Below are positions 56,589 through 64,000 of a stretch of 64,000 bases of DNA, one piece after another. The notes beneath the pieces are model-generated. The model was not told where the DNA came from. It saw only the letters and a program-made list of their open reading frames with translations, and searched no databases. The position numbers and the translations under genes are program-made. Within the stretch, counting starts at the first letter, position 1. Each line of letters opens with the position of its first letter. This stretch comes from Phocaeicola vulgatus ATCC 8482 (GTDB lineage Bacteria; Bacteroidota; Bacteroidia; Bacteroidales; Bacteroidaceae), in contig NC_009614.1 of the NCBI RefSeq assembly GCF_000012825.1, forward strand, positions 3,658,001-3,722,000, given 5' to 3'.

Positions 56589-58274
56589 AGGGATATTCAG
56601 TAAATGTCTCTAAAAAATAAGATGGCATATGAAGATGATAGGGCATGACCATTTCATATGCCATTCTTATTGTCATTTTTCCGTGCTTTCTCACATACTT
56701 CTATCCGACAGGACATGACGTTCCGGAAGAAGTCTGATGACCTCTTCTGATTCTGTGAGTAAAATCATATCATGCTGCTTTAGCTGTTTTGTTTCTGATT
56801 TTTTCTATCATCAGTATGGCATTTGCCGTATGTATTCCAAAGAAAATCCACAGTATTTCCGTCTTCCTGTTTCTGGCCTTTATCCTTGAGAGCGAGTAAT
56901 GTTGCTTTTGAGTGCCGAAGCTTCCTTCAAGCCGTGTTGCCCTTTCTTTTGAGAGTTCGCTTCTAAGCACCTTCCTCAAAGGCTCATCTTTGGCCGCCCT
57001 TCCCTTGCGCACAAAGGATGTGGATATCCCATATTTTGTACAGAACTTTCTGTTGGCATTATTGGCATATATGGAATCGGCAGCCACACATCTTACCCTT
57101 ACATTCATAAGCTTCTGCTGCATACGGATACAGTCCTTCAAGCGTATACCCTCATTGAATGCCTTGAACGAGAGGTGTTCGATGAACGATATGCCGTCTA
57201 TCTGTATATTATTGACCTTTGCACCGAACTCGACGGACTTGGTTTCCTTGCCTCTGACGATGGGACGTACATAATGACGGTCAATGCTGACGATGCGGTC
57301 ACTGACTTTCCGCCCTTCAAACATTTCCTTTTCTTGTACAAGCACCTTTCTGATGATGGAAAGACGCTTATGATAATCCTGGGTATATCGGAGTAAAGCA
57401 CCGTACTCGCTATGGATCCCATCCCTTTGACTGAGGAGCTTTTCAAGAAGCTTGATCATACGGCGCTTAAGCATTCTTGTCCTTGAAGCTCTCCTCTTTC
57501 TTTTCTTGCAGTAGGACAGATAGGATTCCGCCACATTCCTGTATTTGTTGCGCGGACGCCTTATGCCCAACTCCCTGCAATGCCGGCATATATGCCTGTA
57601 GAGCCATTCGAGGCTTTCCCAAAGGAGTTTCATGTCCGTAGGAAAACGCATGTGGCTTTCATAGCATGTGGCATCGGTCATGCAGACGTGAAGGTTATCA
57701 AGATAAGGTTTCCAGTGTGAAGCCAGGAGCTCCTGGAAAGAATCAATGTCAAGGCGGGATGCTATCTCATTACGGATGGCACTGACTATCTTGAAGTTGG
57801 TTATGGGAAGGGACGGGGGAATCATAATTCCACAGAAAATCTGGTAGTGTATGTTCCCGTTCAGATGTTCCACCAGTTGCCTGTCGGAGAATCCGGTGTA
57901 TGCCTTCAGGACCATAAGGGCGATCTTTGCGGAAGGACTGAATCTGTTCCTGCGTCCCAGGCGCCGGTCCGACAGGCCGGCGGCTTTTGCCATACATTCA
58001 AACGGAAAGACCGAATGAAGCTTGCCAAGCTCACTCTCATTAAAACTCTTGCGGTATTTTTCCAGAATATCAAATTCTGTAAAACCCAAAGTAGGGTGAA
58101 TTTCTGAAATATTCACTATCTTTGCCATATCTTATTAGTTTGGATATTTCCCCCGTTTTGGCCGTCAAATCTTATTTTCGGGGGAATACCTAAAGATACA
58201 AAAAAGCCAACTAATTCGCAATACTTTGTGTATGAATTAGTTGGCTGATTTTGTAATATTTAATGAATGTCCCT
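56589..58274 (-). mobile_element. Insertion sequence, 1,686 bp, copy 2
   Basis: Same orientation and length as copy 1 (8276-9961), with one base difference found (G at 57242). It is flanked by ATTT on both sides (56585-56588 and 58275-58278), a 4-bp target duplication that differs from the TTTT of copy 1, so each copy inserted on its own. It lies only 87 bp before the UroD-family methyltransferase gene and has probably displaced that gene's upstream control region. Confidence 0.93.
56770..58128 (-). CDS. IS transposase, DDE type (IS5/IS1182-like), copy 2
   Basis: A 452-residue intact transposase identical to the one at 8457-9815 except for Thr in place of Asn in the RGKE-KS segment. The same DDE candidates are present (TDATCYES, AADSIYANN, RLEGSFGTQ). 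It points away from the methyltransferase gene downstream, so it should not drive that gene from its own promoter. Confidence 0.92.
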   Translation of the reverse strand: MAKIVNISEIHPTLGFTEFDILEKYRKSFNESELGKLHSVFPFECMAKAAGLSDRRLGRRNRFSPSAKIALMVLKAYTGFSDRQLVEHLNGNIHYQIFCGIMIPPSLPITNFKIVSAIRNEIASRLDIDSFQELLASHWKPYLDNLHVCMTDATCYESHMRFPTDMKLLWESLEWLYRHICRHCRELGIRRPRNKYRNVAESYLSYCKKRKRRASRTRMLKRRMIKLLEKLLSQRDGIHSEYGALLRYTQDYHKRLSIIRKVLVQEKEMFEGRKVSDRIVSIDRHYVRPIVRGKETKSVEFGAKVNNIQIDGISFIEHLSFKAFNEGIRLKDCIRMQQKLMNVRVRCVAADSIYANNANRKFCTKYGISTSFVRKGRAAKDEPLRKVLRSELSKERATRLEGSFGTQKQHYSLSRIKARNRKTEILWIFFGIHTANAILMIEKIRNKTAKAA

Positions 58275-58361
58275 ATTTACATATTTAAATTTATGTATGA
58301 GTACAATGTTTTTTCATATGCGTCATTAAACATAGCCAATATAGGTAAAGAATAAAAGACC

Positions 58362-59372
58362 ATGAGTAAACTGAATATGAAAGAGTGGATAAACGAAATT
58401 ATCCAAAAGAAAGAAGTGGTGGCTATGCCCATCATGACCCATCCGGGCATAGAGATGATAGGGAAAACGGTACGCGATGCCGTCACTGACGGACAAGTGC
58501 ATTACAACGCCATCAAGGCATTGAGTGAGAAATATCCCACAGCCGCCGCAACCGTGATTATGGATTTGACGGTAGAAGCCGAGGCTTTCGGAGCGGAGAT
58601 TGTCTTCCCCGAAAATGAGGTTCCCAGTGTGGTGGGGCGTCTTCTCAATGATGAAGAAGCTATTGACAAACTGGAAATCCCTGCCTTGAATAAAGGAAGA
58701 ATCCCCCAGTATCTGAAAGCAAATATGCTGGCAGCCAAGACCATTACGGACCGGCCCGTCTTTGCCGGTTGCATCGGCCCTTACTCATTGGCAGGACGTT
58801 TGTATGACATGTCTGAAATCATGATGCTTATTTATATCAATCCGGAAGCGGCCAATTCGCTGTTGAAGAAATGTTCGGATTTCATTCTCCGTTACTGTAT
58901 GGCATTGAAGGCCACAGGAGTGAATGGGGTAGTGATGGCCGAGCCGGCTGCCGGACTCTTGTCTGATGAGGACTGCACGCAATACTCGTCTGTTTTCATT
59001 AAGGAGATAGTAGAGAAAGTGCAGGACGATCACTTCACGGTCATTCTGCATAATTGTGGAAATACCGGTCATTGTACCAAGGCAATGGTAGCTACAGGAG
59101 CTGCCGCTTATCATTTTGGAAATAAAATAGATATGGTCGAAGCTCTGAAAGAAGTACCTGCCGATGCCCTTGCAATGGGAAATCTTGATCCGGTGAGCTT
59201 GTTCAAGGCGGCTACTCCGGAGGTGATGAAGAAAGCCACACTCGATTTGTTGGAAGCTACCCGGTCCTATCCCAACTTCGTGCTCTCCAGCGGATGTGAT
59301 ACACCGCCTCATACGCCATCTGAAAATATTGATGCATTCTTTGCCGCATTAAATGAATTCAATAATGCTTGA
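58362..59372 (+). CDS. UroD-family methylcobamide:thiol methyltransferase-like protein (MtaA/MtbA type)
   Basis: A 336-residue TIM-barrel protein of the uroporphyrinogen decarboxylase superfamily but not a heme enzyme. It has the H-x-C ... C zinc pattern of MtaA/MtbA-type methyltransferases: His230 and Cys232 in HNCGNTGHC and Cys312 in SSGCDTPPH. That zinc activates a thiol, coenzyme M in methanogens; in a Bacteroides cell homocysteine is a plausible acceptor (inference). SVVGRLLNDEEAIDKLEIP and GCIGPYSLAGRLYDMSEIMM are family-like. Its stop overlaps the start region of the corrinoid reactivation gene. A true UroD for heme synthesis would lack the zinc cysteines. Confidence 0.82.
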   Translation: MSKLNMKEWINEIIQKKEVVAMPIMTHPGIEMIGKTVRDAVTDGQVHYNAIKALSEKYPTAAATVIMDLTVEAEAFGAEIVFPENEVPSVVGRLLNDEEAIDKLEIPALNKGRIPQYLKANMLAAKTITDRPVFAGCIGPYSLAGRLYDMSEIMMLIYINPEAANSLLKKCSDFILRYCMALKATGVNGVVMAEPAAGLLSDEDCTQYSSVFIKEIVEKVQDDHFTVILHNCGNTGHCTKAMVATGAAAYHFGNKIDMVEALKEVPADALAMGNLDPVSLFKAATPEVMKKATLDLLEATRSYPNFVLSSGCDTPPHTPSENIDAFFAALNEFNNA

Positions 59373-60051
59373 AAAAGAACTTTCTTTTGCTGATCTGTCT
59401 ATCTCATTGTCCGAACTCTATGAGGCAATGGGGTATGCAGATGCTGTGCCCGACGAAGCGGTAGAAAAAGAAGTCCGTGGGGTGCTTGGACGGGTGGAGG
59501 CAGTAACTTCTCCCCGTTTTTGTTTTTTCATATCCGGTGGAGAGTTGGATGAATCGAAAGACTCGCTTTCTGTCGGCGATACGTGTTTCAGTATAGGTAA
59601 AATAATCACCCGGCAGCTGCGTGGTTCGGAATCCTTCGCTTTCTTTGCCGCGACTGCCGGAACCGGTTTTGAAAGGTTCCAGCATACGTTGCAGCAAGAG
59701 GGGGATATGGTAAAGGTTTATATAGCGGATGCCATAGGAAGTGTCATAGCCGAGAAGACTGCGGATTGTATGGAAATTGCGTTGGATGAATACATCCGCG
59801 ACAGAGGGTGGAGGCATACCAACCGTTTCAGTCCCGGATATTGCGGCTGGCATGTGTCGGAGCAAAAAAAATTATTCCCTTTATTTCCTTCAGCGGAACC
59901 TTGCGGCATCCGGTTGACAGATTCCGGTTTGATGCTTCCTATAAAATCGGTCAGTGGAGTAATAGGCCTGGGGGATGGTGTCCGTAAACTGGAATATACT
60001 TGCGGTCTCTGTACGTACGATAGATGTTACAGGCGGAAGCAGCGAGGATAA
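59365..60051 (+). CDS. MetH-type cobalamin reactivation domain protein
   Basis: The ATG at 59365 overlaps the methyltransferase stop by 8 bp (a start at 59353 would add four residues). The ~228-residue protein resembles the vitamin B12-dependent methionine synthase activation domain standing alone. The signature RFSPGYCGWHVSEQKKLFPL, about residue 150, corresponds to the SAM-binding R-x-SPGY segment, and a Cys-rich end (YTCGLCTYDRC) follows. It should re-methylate oxidised cob(II)alamin with SAM and an electron donor. It could serve the corrinoid fusion protein encoded at 61948, or a MetH lacking its own activation domain elsewhere. Confidence 0.82.
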   Translation: MLEKELSFADLSISLSELYEAMGYADAVPDEAVEKEVRGVLGRVEAVTSPRFCFFISGGELDESKDSLSVGDTCFSIGKIITRQLRGSESFAFFAATAGTGFERFQHTLQQEGDMVKVYIADAIGSVIAEKTADCMEIALDEYIRDRGWRHTNRFSPGYCGWHVSEQKKLFPLFPSAEPCGIRLTDSGLMLPIKSVSGVIGLGDGVRKLEYTCGLCTYDRCYRRKQRG

Positions 60052-60142
60052 TAGGATGACTACAAAAATCAGAGTTCCCAAATGGCTAGATGTTGTTATT
60101 AATCTCATTGATTTTGCAATTTGTTGCAACCTTAATGAATCT

Positions 60143-60187
60143 CCTGTCCTATCAGACAGGGTATAACAGCCGTTCCCATCTGTTATA
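60143..60187. terminator. Pair of hairpins between the convergent operons
   Basis: CCTGTC (60143-60148) pairs with GACAGG (60155-60160), and TATAACAG (60162-60169) with CTGTTATA (60180-60187). They lie between two stop codons facing each other (60051 and 60343) and may terminate either strand, although long T tracts are lacking. Confidence 0.4.
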
Positions 60188-60210
60188 ACAACCACTTTCA
60201 TCTGATATTC

Positions 60211-60286
60211 CACCCCGGTGAGACTCCAGTTCCACCGGGGTGAAGCTGCAATCTCACCGGGGTGGGACTGCCTCACCACCCAAGTG
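60211..60286. repeat. Four 22-bp repeats with palindromic CACCnnGGTG cores
   Basis: CACCCCGGTG at 60211, CACCGGGGTG at 60233 and again at 60255, and CACCCAAGTG at 60277 are spaced exactly 22 bp apart. The 12-bp spacers are related (AGACTCCAGTTC, AAGCTGCAATCT, GGACTGCCTCAC). The array lies in the 291-bp convergent gap. No coding frame is supported there. Confidence 0.75.
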
Positions 60287-60342
60287 GGATATCAAATGCA
60301 GGCATATAAAAATACAATCTTTTCAGCCTTCTGCTCCTTCTT

Positions 60343-61914
60343 TTAATGCCCATTGAAGAATAGATAAAGCCCGACCATGACAATAGCCAGTAACGCCCAT
60401 GCAAGGATAACGGATTTAGCCGGCTTCTCCATGACTTTCTTCATATTTAATGTACATTCTTGTCGATGTTTATCCCATAAGGATACCAAGATCATGCCTG
60501 CGCTGATGATAACGAACAGGTAGAAAGACAGCATCATGAAGTGAGGCCATGCTGTATATTTTTCCGCAGGAAATACCCATAAATAGAGAATACCCACTCC
60601 CATGCTGAACGCCGTGCCAAGCGTCAATGCCATGTTGGCAGCCATCGTGGTAGTTCGTTTCCAGAAGATGCCGAACAGGAAAACAGCCGCCATAGGCGGT
60701 GCGATAAATCCCAGTACCGATTGGAATACATTGAACAGATTCAATCCTTTGATACTGTCTATGGCAATGGTGATGATCACCGAAATCAGTGCTCCCGCCA
60801 CTGTAACCACGTGTCCCGTACGGATGATCTCTTTCTGGCTGGCAAGTGGCCTGAATTTCTTGACATAAATATCCATCGTGAAGACGGTACTCAGCGCATT
60901 CAGGGCAGAGCCGACAGTGCTGATCAGTGCGGCGGTCAATACGGCCAGTACTAATCCCACCATGCCTACAGGAAATAAGTTAGTGACCATAGTCATGTAG
61001 GCCTCATCGGGGTTCTTCAAGCCCGGGTAGAGTGCCAGACAGATGATACCCGGAAGGATATAGAGAGGAACATCCAGTATCTTCAACCAGCCGGTGAAGT
61101 TGGCACCCATTTGGCCTTCTTTCAGATTCTTGGCAGCCAATACAGGCTGTACCATGGATTGGTCTGTGCACCAGAACCAGACTCCCATGATGGGATAACC
61201 CAGAATGATGGGCAGCCACGGGAAGGCAGGATCGTCATTCGGGCGGAACAGGTTCCAGTAATCGGCCGGAACCGCTTCGGCCAATGCGCTGACTCCACCC
61301 ACCTTGTAAAGCCCTGCTATAGTAAGCGTGGCCGATACGAAAATAAGCAGAAGCATCTGGAATACATTGGTATAGGCTACCGCTTTCAGCCCTCCGGCCA
61401 TGGTGAAGAATGCGGAGATAACGAGCAGGATCAATGCCGATTGCCACATGGGAATATCGAAAACCTGACGGATAAGGATACCTCCGGCGAATAAGGTCAG
61501 GGCAAGCCACGAGATAAGGATCGTCACAATGGTGTACCAGGCAAGAATGTTGCGGGTGGACTGTCCGAAACGCCGCCCCATGAACTCCGGCAAGGTGGTG
61601 ATACGCGCTCCCAAATAACGGGGGGCAAAGACAAAAGCCAGCAAGCAGATGAAAACAAACGCATACCAGGCATAATTGCCCGAAACGATGCCGGTGGTGA
61701 ATCCGGCACTGGCTGAGGCTATCAGCATGGAGGGGCCCACATTGGTTCCCCACATGGAGAAACCGATGTGATGCCACTTCAGGGAACGCTCGGCGAGAAA
61801 AAGGCTGCTGCCTTTTTTGCGTTTCAGACTGGCCCATATACCGATGCCTATAAGAATCAGAAAGTAGGCAATAAGAATGCCCCAATCTAACGTATCTAAA
61901 TAATTAGCGTGCAT
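60343..61914 (-). CDS. Sodium:solute symporter (SSS family)
   Basis: A 523-residue inner-membrane protein with about 13-14 hydrophobic helices, the size of the SGLT/SSS family. Family features include GIGIWASLKRKKGSSLFLAE in helix 1, TTLPEFMGRRFGQSTRNILA, and GGLKAVAYTNVFQMLLLIFV. Close relatives carry sugars, myo-inositol or similar polyols with Na+. It is the last gene of the leftward operon GH31 - corrinoid fusion - symporter (33-bp gap), so it most likely brings in the substrate or product of those enzymes. The exact solute cannot be read from sequence. Confidence 0.9.
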   Translation of the reverse strand: MHANYLDTLDWGILIAYFLILIGIGIWASLKRKKGSSLFLAERSLKWHHIGFSMWGTNVGPSMLIASASAGFTTGIVSGNYAWYAFVFICLLAFVFAPRYLGARITTLPEFMGRRFGQSTRNILAWYTIVTILISWLALTLFAGGILIRQVFDIPMWQSALILLVISAFFTMAGGLKAVAYTNVFQMLLLIFVSATLTIAGLYKVGGVSALAEAVPADYWNLFRPNDDPAFPWLPIILGYPIMGVWFWCTDQSMVQPVLAAKNLKEGQMGANFTGWLKILDVPLYILPGIICLALYPGLKNPDEAYMTMVTNLFPVGMVGLVLAVLTAALISTVGSALNALSTVFTMDIYVKKFRPLASQKEIIRTGHVVTVAGALISVIITIAIDSIKGLNLFNVFQSVLGFIAPPMAAVFLFGIFWKRTTTMAANMALTLGTAFSMGVGILYLWVFPAEKYTAWPHFMMLSFYLFVIISAGMILVSLWDKHRQECTLNMKKVMEKPAKSVILAWALLAIVMVGLYLFFNGH

Positions 61915-61947
61915 AATTCATGTATCAGATTAAGATGAATATTCCGT

Positions 61948-63750
61948 TTATTTATGAAGCCCCATCAGTTCCTTGGCTACCGCTACGGCCGTATTGGCAT
62001 TGTCGCTATACCCGTCTGCACCTATTTCATCGGCAAATCCCTGGCTTACCGGAGCGCCGCCTATCATCACTTTTACCTGATGACGGATACCGGCTGCTTC
62101 CAAAGCGTTGATCACCTCCTGCATATAAGTCATGGTTGTTGTCAGCAAGGCGCTCATGCACAGGATGTCTGCCTTGTTTTTCTTGACCTCTTCCACAAAT
62201 TTGTCGCAAGATACATCTATGCCTATGTTGATCACCTCAAAGCCGCAGCCTTCCAGCATGGAAGCTACTAGGTTCTTGCCGATATCATGCAAGTCGCCTT
62301 TCACGGTCCCGATGACCACCTTGCCTATGGTGGTCGAGGCACTCCCTTGCAATAAAGGCTTCAGAAGTTCCAAAGCTCCCTTCATGGCGCGTCCTGCCAT
62401 CAGCAGTTGGGGCACGAACGCTTTTCCGTCCTGGAAGCGTTGTCCCACTTCGCCCATAGCCTTTATCATGTAGTTGTTGATAATTTCCTGGGGCTGTACT
62501 CCTTCGGCGATGGCTTTCTTGGTTACTTCTATGGCCGGTTCCAGCTTTCCGTCCACAATGGCATTGAACAAAGGTTTCAAGGCCTCATTCCCGGCTGCCG
62601 CAGAGTCTTTGACGACGATTGTTTCTTGTTTTGTTGCAGCGGCTTCTTCTTTCAAAAGGTCTTCTTTGGATACGTCAGAGGAGGAAGAGGAGTATTCCTC
62701 AACAATGCGCATCGCTTGTTCCACTTCTCTCTCGTTATGGAAGTCCATTTCCAGATGCACACCGTCCGCACCGATATTGTCCAGCAAGGGTTTCAGTTCG
62801 TCCAAGGTTACCCAACAAGCCATGATACTTTTGCCTCCGGCAAGGATCTTCTTGTAAAGGTCGTACCATTTGGGTGATCCTCCTTGTGGCTCACCTACGC
62901 CCGGAGTCCATTGAATGGCATTCAGTTCCTCAATTTCAAGAAGGGCGGGCAGGTGATGCATGGCGCCCACACCGTCCAAATGATACAGGGTGTAGTCTAT
63001 CTTTTGGCATTGTTCGCGGATGAACGGTTGCACGAAGCGACGATAATCATCTTCGCTGATCATGGTAGAAATATCGCTTTGTAATTTGCTCATTTTACCG
63101 GGAGCCCATGAAGAAAAATAGCAGAAAGCCATTTCGTCCCCTTCACGGATGATGTCGTAAAGTTCATCAAAGACTTTGAAATAGATATCATTGATTTGTT
63201 GCATTTGCTGTTCCAGCACTTCGGGCTGCATCACGGTATCCAGCAAAACTTTGTCTGTACCTTTCAAGGCGGCCAGTACGTCCAGCCCTTCCATCAAATC
63301 GGGCATTCCTACGTAATAGTGACCGTTTGCTTTCGCCTTGCATGCCTTCAGCAATTCTTTATGCAAGATCCAGTTGGGATGCTCGGGATTGAAAACAATC
63401 TCATCGTTGAAATCGGGATCGGGATGAATCCAAATGGTATCTTCCCCTCCTTCGAACACGCCGCCCAAGATGGCTGCCAATGAACCGGGGCCTAACTGGG
63501 TATTGGCTACCGGCAGGATATCTGCTTTCAGACTGCTGTGTGCCACGTACCAGTCCAGGTATTCTGCACGCCATTGCGGATCGAACCATTTCTGATTCAG
63601 GTCTTTTGCCGGGGAGGGTGCAGGGATATCCGCATGAGGTTTCACACCTTCCTGAAAGTGCTCCCACATGTTCAGTATGATTCCTTTATGGTTCCACCAA
63701 TCTATATATCGTTTCTTTGTCTCGTCTAAATTCGTTTTCCAAGTTTCCAT
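61948..63750 (-). CDS. Fused UroD-like methyltransferase and corrinoid-binding protein
   Basis: A 600-residue fusion. Residues about 1-365 form a UroD-like TIM barrel (KRYIDWWNHKGIILNMWEHF, then AFCYFSSWAPGKMSKLQSD); at the place of the zinc motif it has LYHLDGVGAMHH, so it lacks the thiol-activating H-x-C pair and probably binds the methyl donor. A Ser/acidic linker (about 365-390) leads to a helical B12-binding cap (about 385-470) and a Rossmann B12-binding domain (475-600) with D486-x-H488-x-x-G491 in KGDLHDIGKN, where His488 would be the lower cobalt ligand. In known systems these are two separate proteins. It begins 5 bp after a GH31 gene and precedes a symporter gene. Confidence 0.85.
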   Translation of the reverse strand: METWKTNLDETKKRYIDWWNHKGIILNMWEHFQEGVKPHADIPAPSPAKDLNQKWFDPQWRAEYLDWYVAHSSLKADILPVANTQLGPGSLAAILGGVFEGGEDTIWIHPDPDFNDEIVFNPEHPNWILHKELLKACKAKANGHYYVGMPDLMEGLDVLAALKGTDKVLLDTVMQPEVLEQQMQQINDIYFKVFDELYDIIREGDEMAFCYFSSWAPGKMSKLQSDISTMISEDDYRRFVQPFIREQCQKIDYTLYHLDGVGAMHHLPALLEIEELNAIQWTPGVGEPQGGSPKWYDLYKKILAGGKSIMACWVTLDELKPLLDNIGADGVHLEMDFHNEREVEQAMRIVEEYSSSSSDVSKEDLLKEEAAATKQETIVVKDSAAAGNEALKPLFNAIVDGKLEPAIEVTKKAIAEGVQPQEIINNYMIKAMGEVGQRFQDGKAFVPQLLMAGRAMKGALELLKPLLQGSASTTIGKVVIGTVKGDLHDIGKNLVASMLEGCGFEVINIGIDVSCDKFVEEVKKNKADILCMSALLTTTMTYMQEVINALEAAGIRHQVKVMIGGAPVSQGFADEIGADGYSDNANTAVAVAKELMGLHK

Positions 63751-63755
63751 ATTCG

Positions 63756-64000
63756 TCAGTTCTTAAATATTCCTTTAAAATGAGGGTCTATGTGTAGACC
63801 GATGCTTTTGCTTAAATCCATATCGTCCGTGCATTCCACTTCATCCGGATAAACGGGGATGGTCGCTCCTTGACGTACATATACGGGCATTTCGTCCAGA
63901 GGGACATCCAGATTCTTCAGCCAGCGTCCTCCTTCCAAGCGTTCACCTGTGAAGAAATTCACCCATTTTCCTTCGGGCAGATAGACATCCCGGCGGTTCT
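63756..64000 (-). CDS. Glycoside hydrolase family 31, C-terminal end (cut by window edge)
   Basis: About 80 codons of open minus-strand frame reach the window edge. DVYLPEGKWVNFFTGERLEG followed by LDEMPVYVRQGATIPVYPD is the C-terminal beta-sandwich typical of GH31 alpha-glucosidases and alpha-xylosidases, and the frame ends GIFKN. The catalytic barrel is outside the window, so the sugar specificity cannot be judged. Its stop is 5 bp before the methyltransferase-corrinoid fusion gene, making it the upstream member of that operon. Confidence 0.8.
   Translation of the reverse strand, partial: NRRDVYLPEGKWVNFFTGERLEGGRWLKNLDVPLDEMPVYVRQGATIPVYPDEVECTDDMDLSKSIGLHIDPHFKGIFKN

Noticed and set aside
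8276..58274. The two 1,686-bp IS copies as ends of a composite transposon
   Set aside because: The block between them carries housekeeping genes (fbp, tex, nudC), and each copy has its own 4-bp target duplication, so they inserted separately.
58275..58361. Cobalamin riboswitch upstream of the methyltransferase gene
   Set aside because: The remaining 87 bp are too short and AT-rich and show no B12-box-like sequence.
58362..59372. Heme-pathway uroporphyrinogen decarboxylase (hemE)
   Set aside because: The protein has the H-x-C ... C zinc pattern of methyltransferases and a corrinoid gene neighbourhood.
60211..60286. CRISPR array
   Set aside because: Only four units with 10-bp palindromic cores and 12-bp related spacers; repeats and spacers are far too short and no cas genes are near.
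1..64000. tRNA, rRNA or prophage genes
   Set aside because: No cloverleaf, rRNA-like or phage structural sequence was seen on reading either strand; this was by eye, without a covariance search.

Overview
The window looks like a chromosomal segment of a gut Bacteroidales species, most like Bacteroides/Phocaeicola (P. vulgatus or P. dorei type). The evidence is three SusC/SusD outer-membrane pairs, a hybrid two-component regulator, lipoproteins with the usual Bacteroidetes signals, several TAnnTTTG-type promoter elements, and the gene order dnaN - exonuclease - coaBC - recN. The species call is inference from gene content; no rRNA or tRNA gene was seen.

Layout. (1) 1-8.3 kb is housekeeping: a leftward block (recN, coaBC, a DEDDh exonuclease, dnaN), a small DUF3127 gene, a starch-synthase-like/DUF4270 pair, and rightward panC-panD. 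(2) A 1,686-bp insertion sequence sits at 8276-9961. (3) 10.0-16.7 kb is a leftward block: tex, nudC, an AspT/YidE-type transporter and class III fbp. (4) 16.8-21.6 kb is a decayed accessory patch: fragments of a receptor system, an intact YhcG/DUF1016 nuclease gene, a frameshifted Abi_2 gene, a strongly folded palindromic element, a gene fragment and two kinds of repeats. (5) 21.6-42.9 kb is a pectin-type polysaccharide utilisation locus (PUL): GH2, hybrid two-component sensor/regulator, TIM-barrel protein, SusC, SusD, two PL1 lyases with a DUF3826 gene between them, and a large DUF6298 protein. (6) 43.1-56.5 kb is an AT-richer second locus: ECF sigma factor, a 94-residue protein resembling only the cytoplasmic end of a FecR anti-sigma factor, SusC/SusD, an IS1182-type element, and another SusC/SusD. 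(7) A second copy of the 1,686-bp IS lies at 56589-58274. (8) 58.3-64.0 kb is a corrinoid methyl-transfer module: a zinc-type UroD-family methyltransferase and a MetH-type reactivation protein on the plus strand, converging on a GH31 glycosidase (partial), a methyltransferase-corrinoid fusion and a sodium:solute symporter on the minus strand.

How the parts work together. In the pectin PUL the sensor would detect an oligosaccharide in the periplasm and switch on SusC/SusD and the lyases. The lyases cut polygalacturonan, SusC/D import the fragments, and GH2 and the other enzymes trim them. The last module is the most unusual part. A GH31 glycosidase and a sugar-type symporter are operon-linked to a fused methyltransferase/corrinoid protein, and beside them lie a second methyltransferase with a thiol-activating zinc motif and a corrinoid reactivation protein. 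That set is what would be needed to take a methyl group off an imported, perhaps O-methylated, sugar or glycoside and pass it to a thiol such as homocysteine. The substrate and acceptor are inference; the domain content and gene order are read from the sequence.
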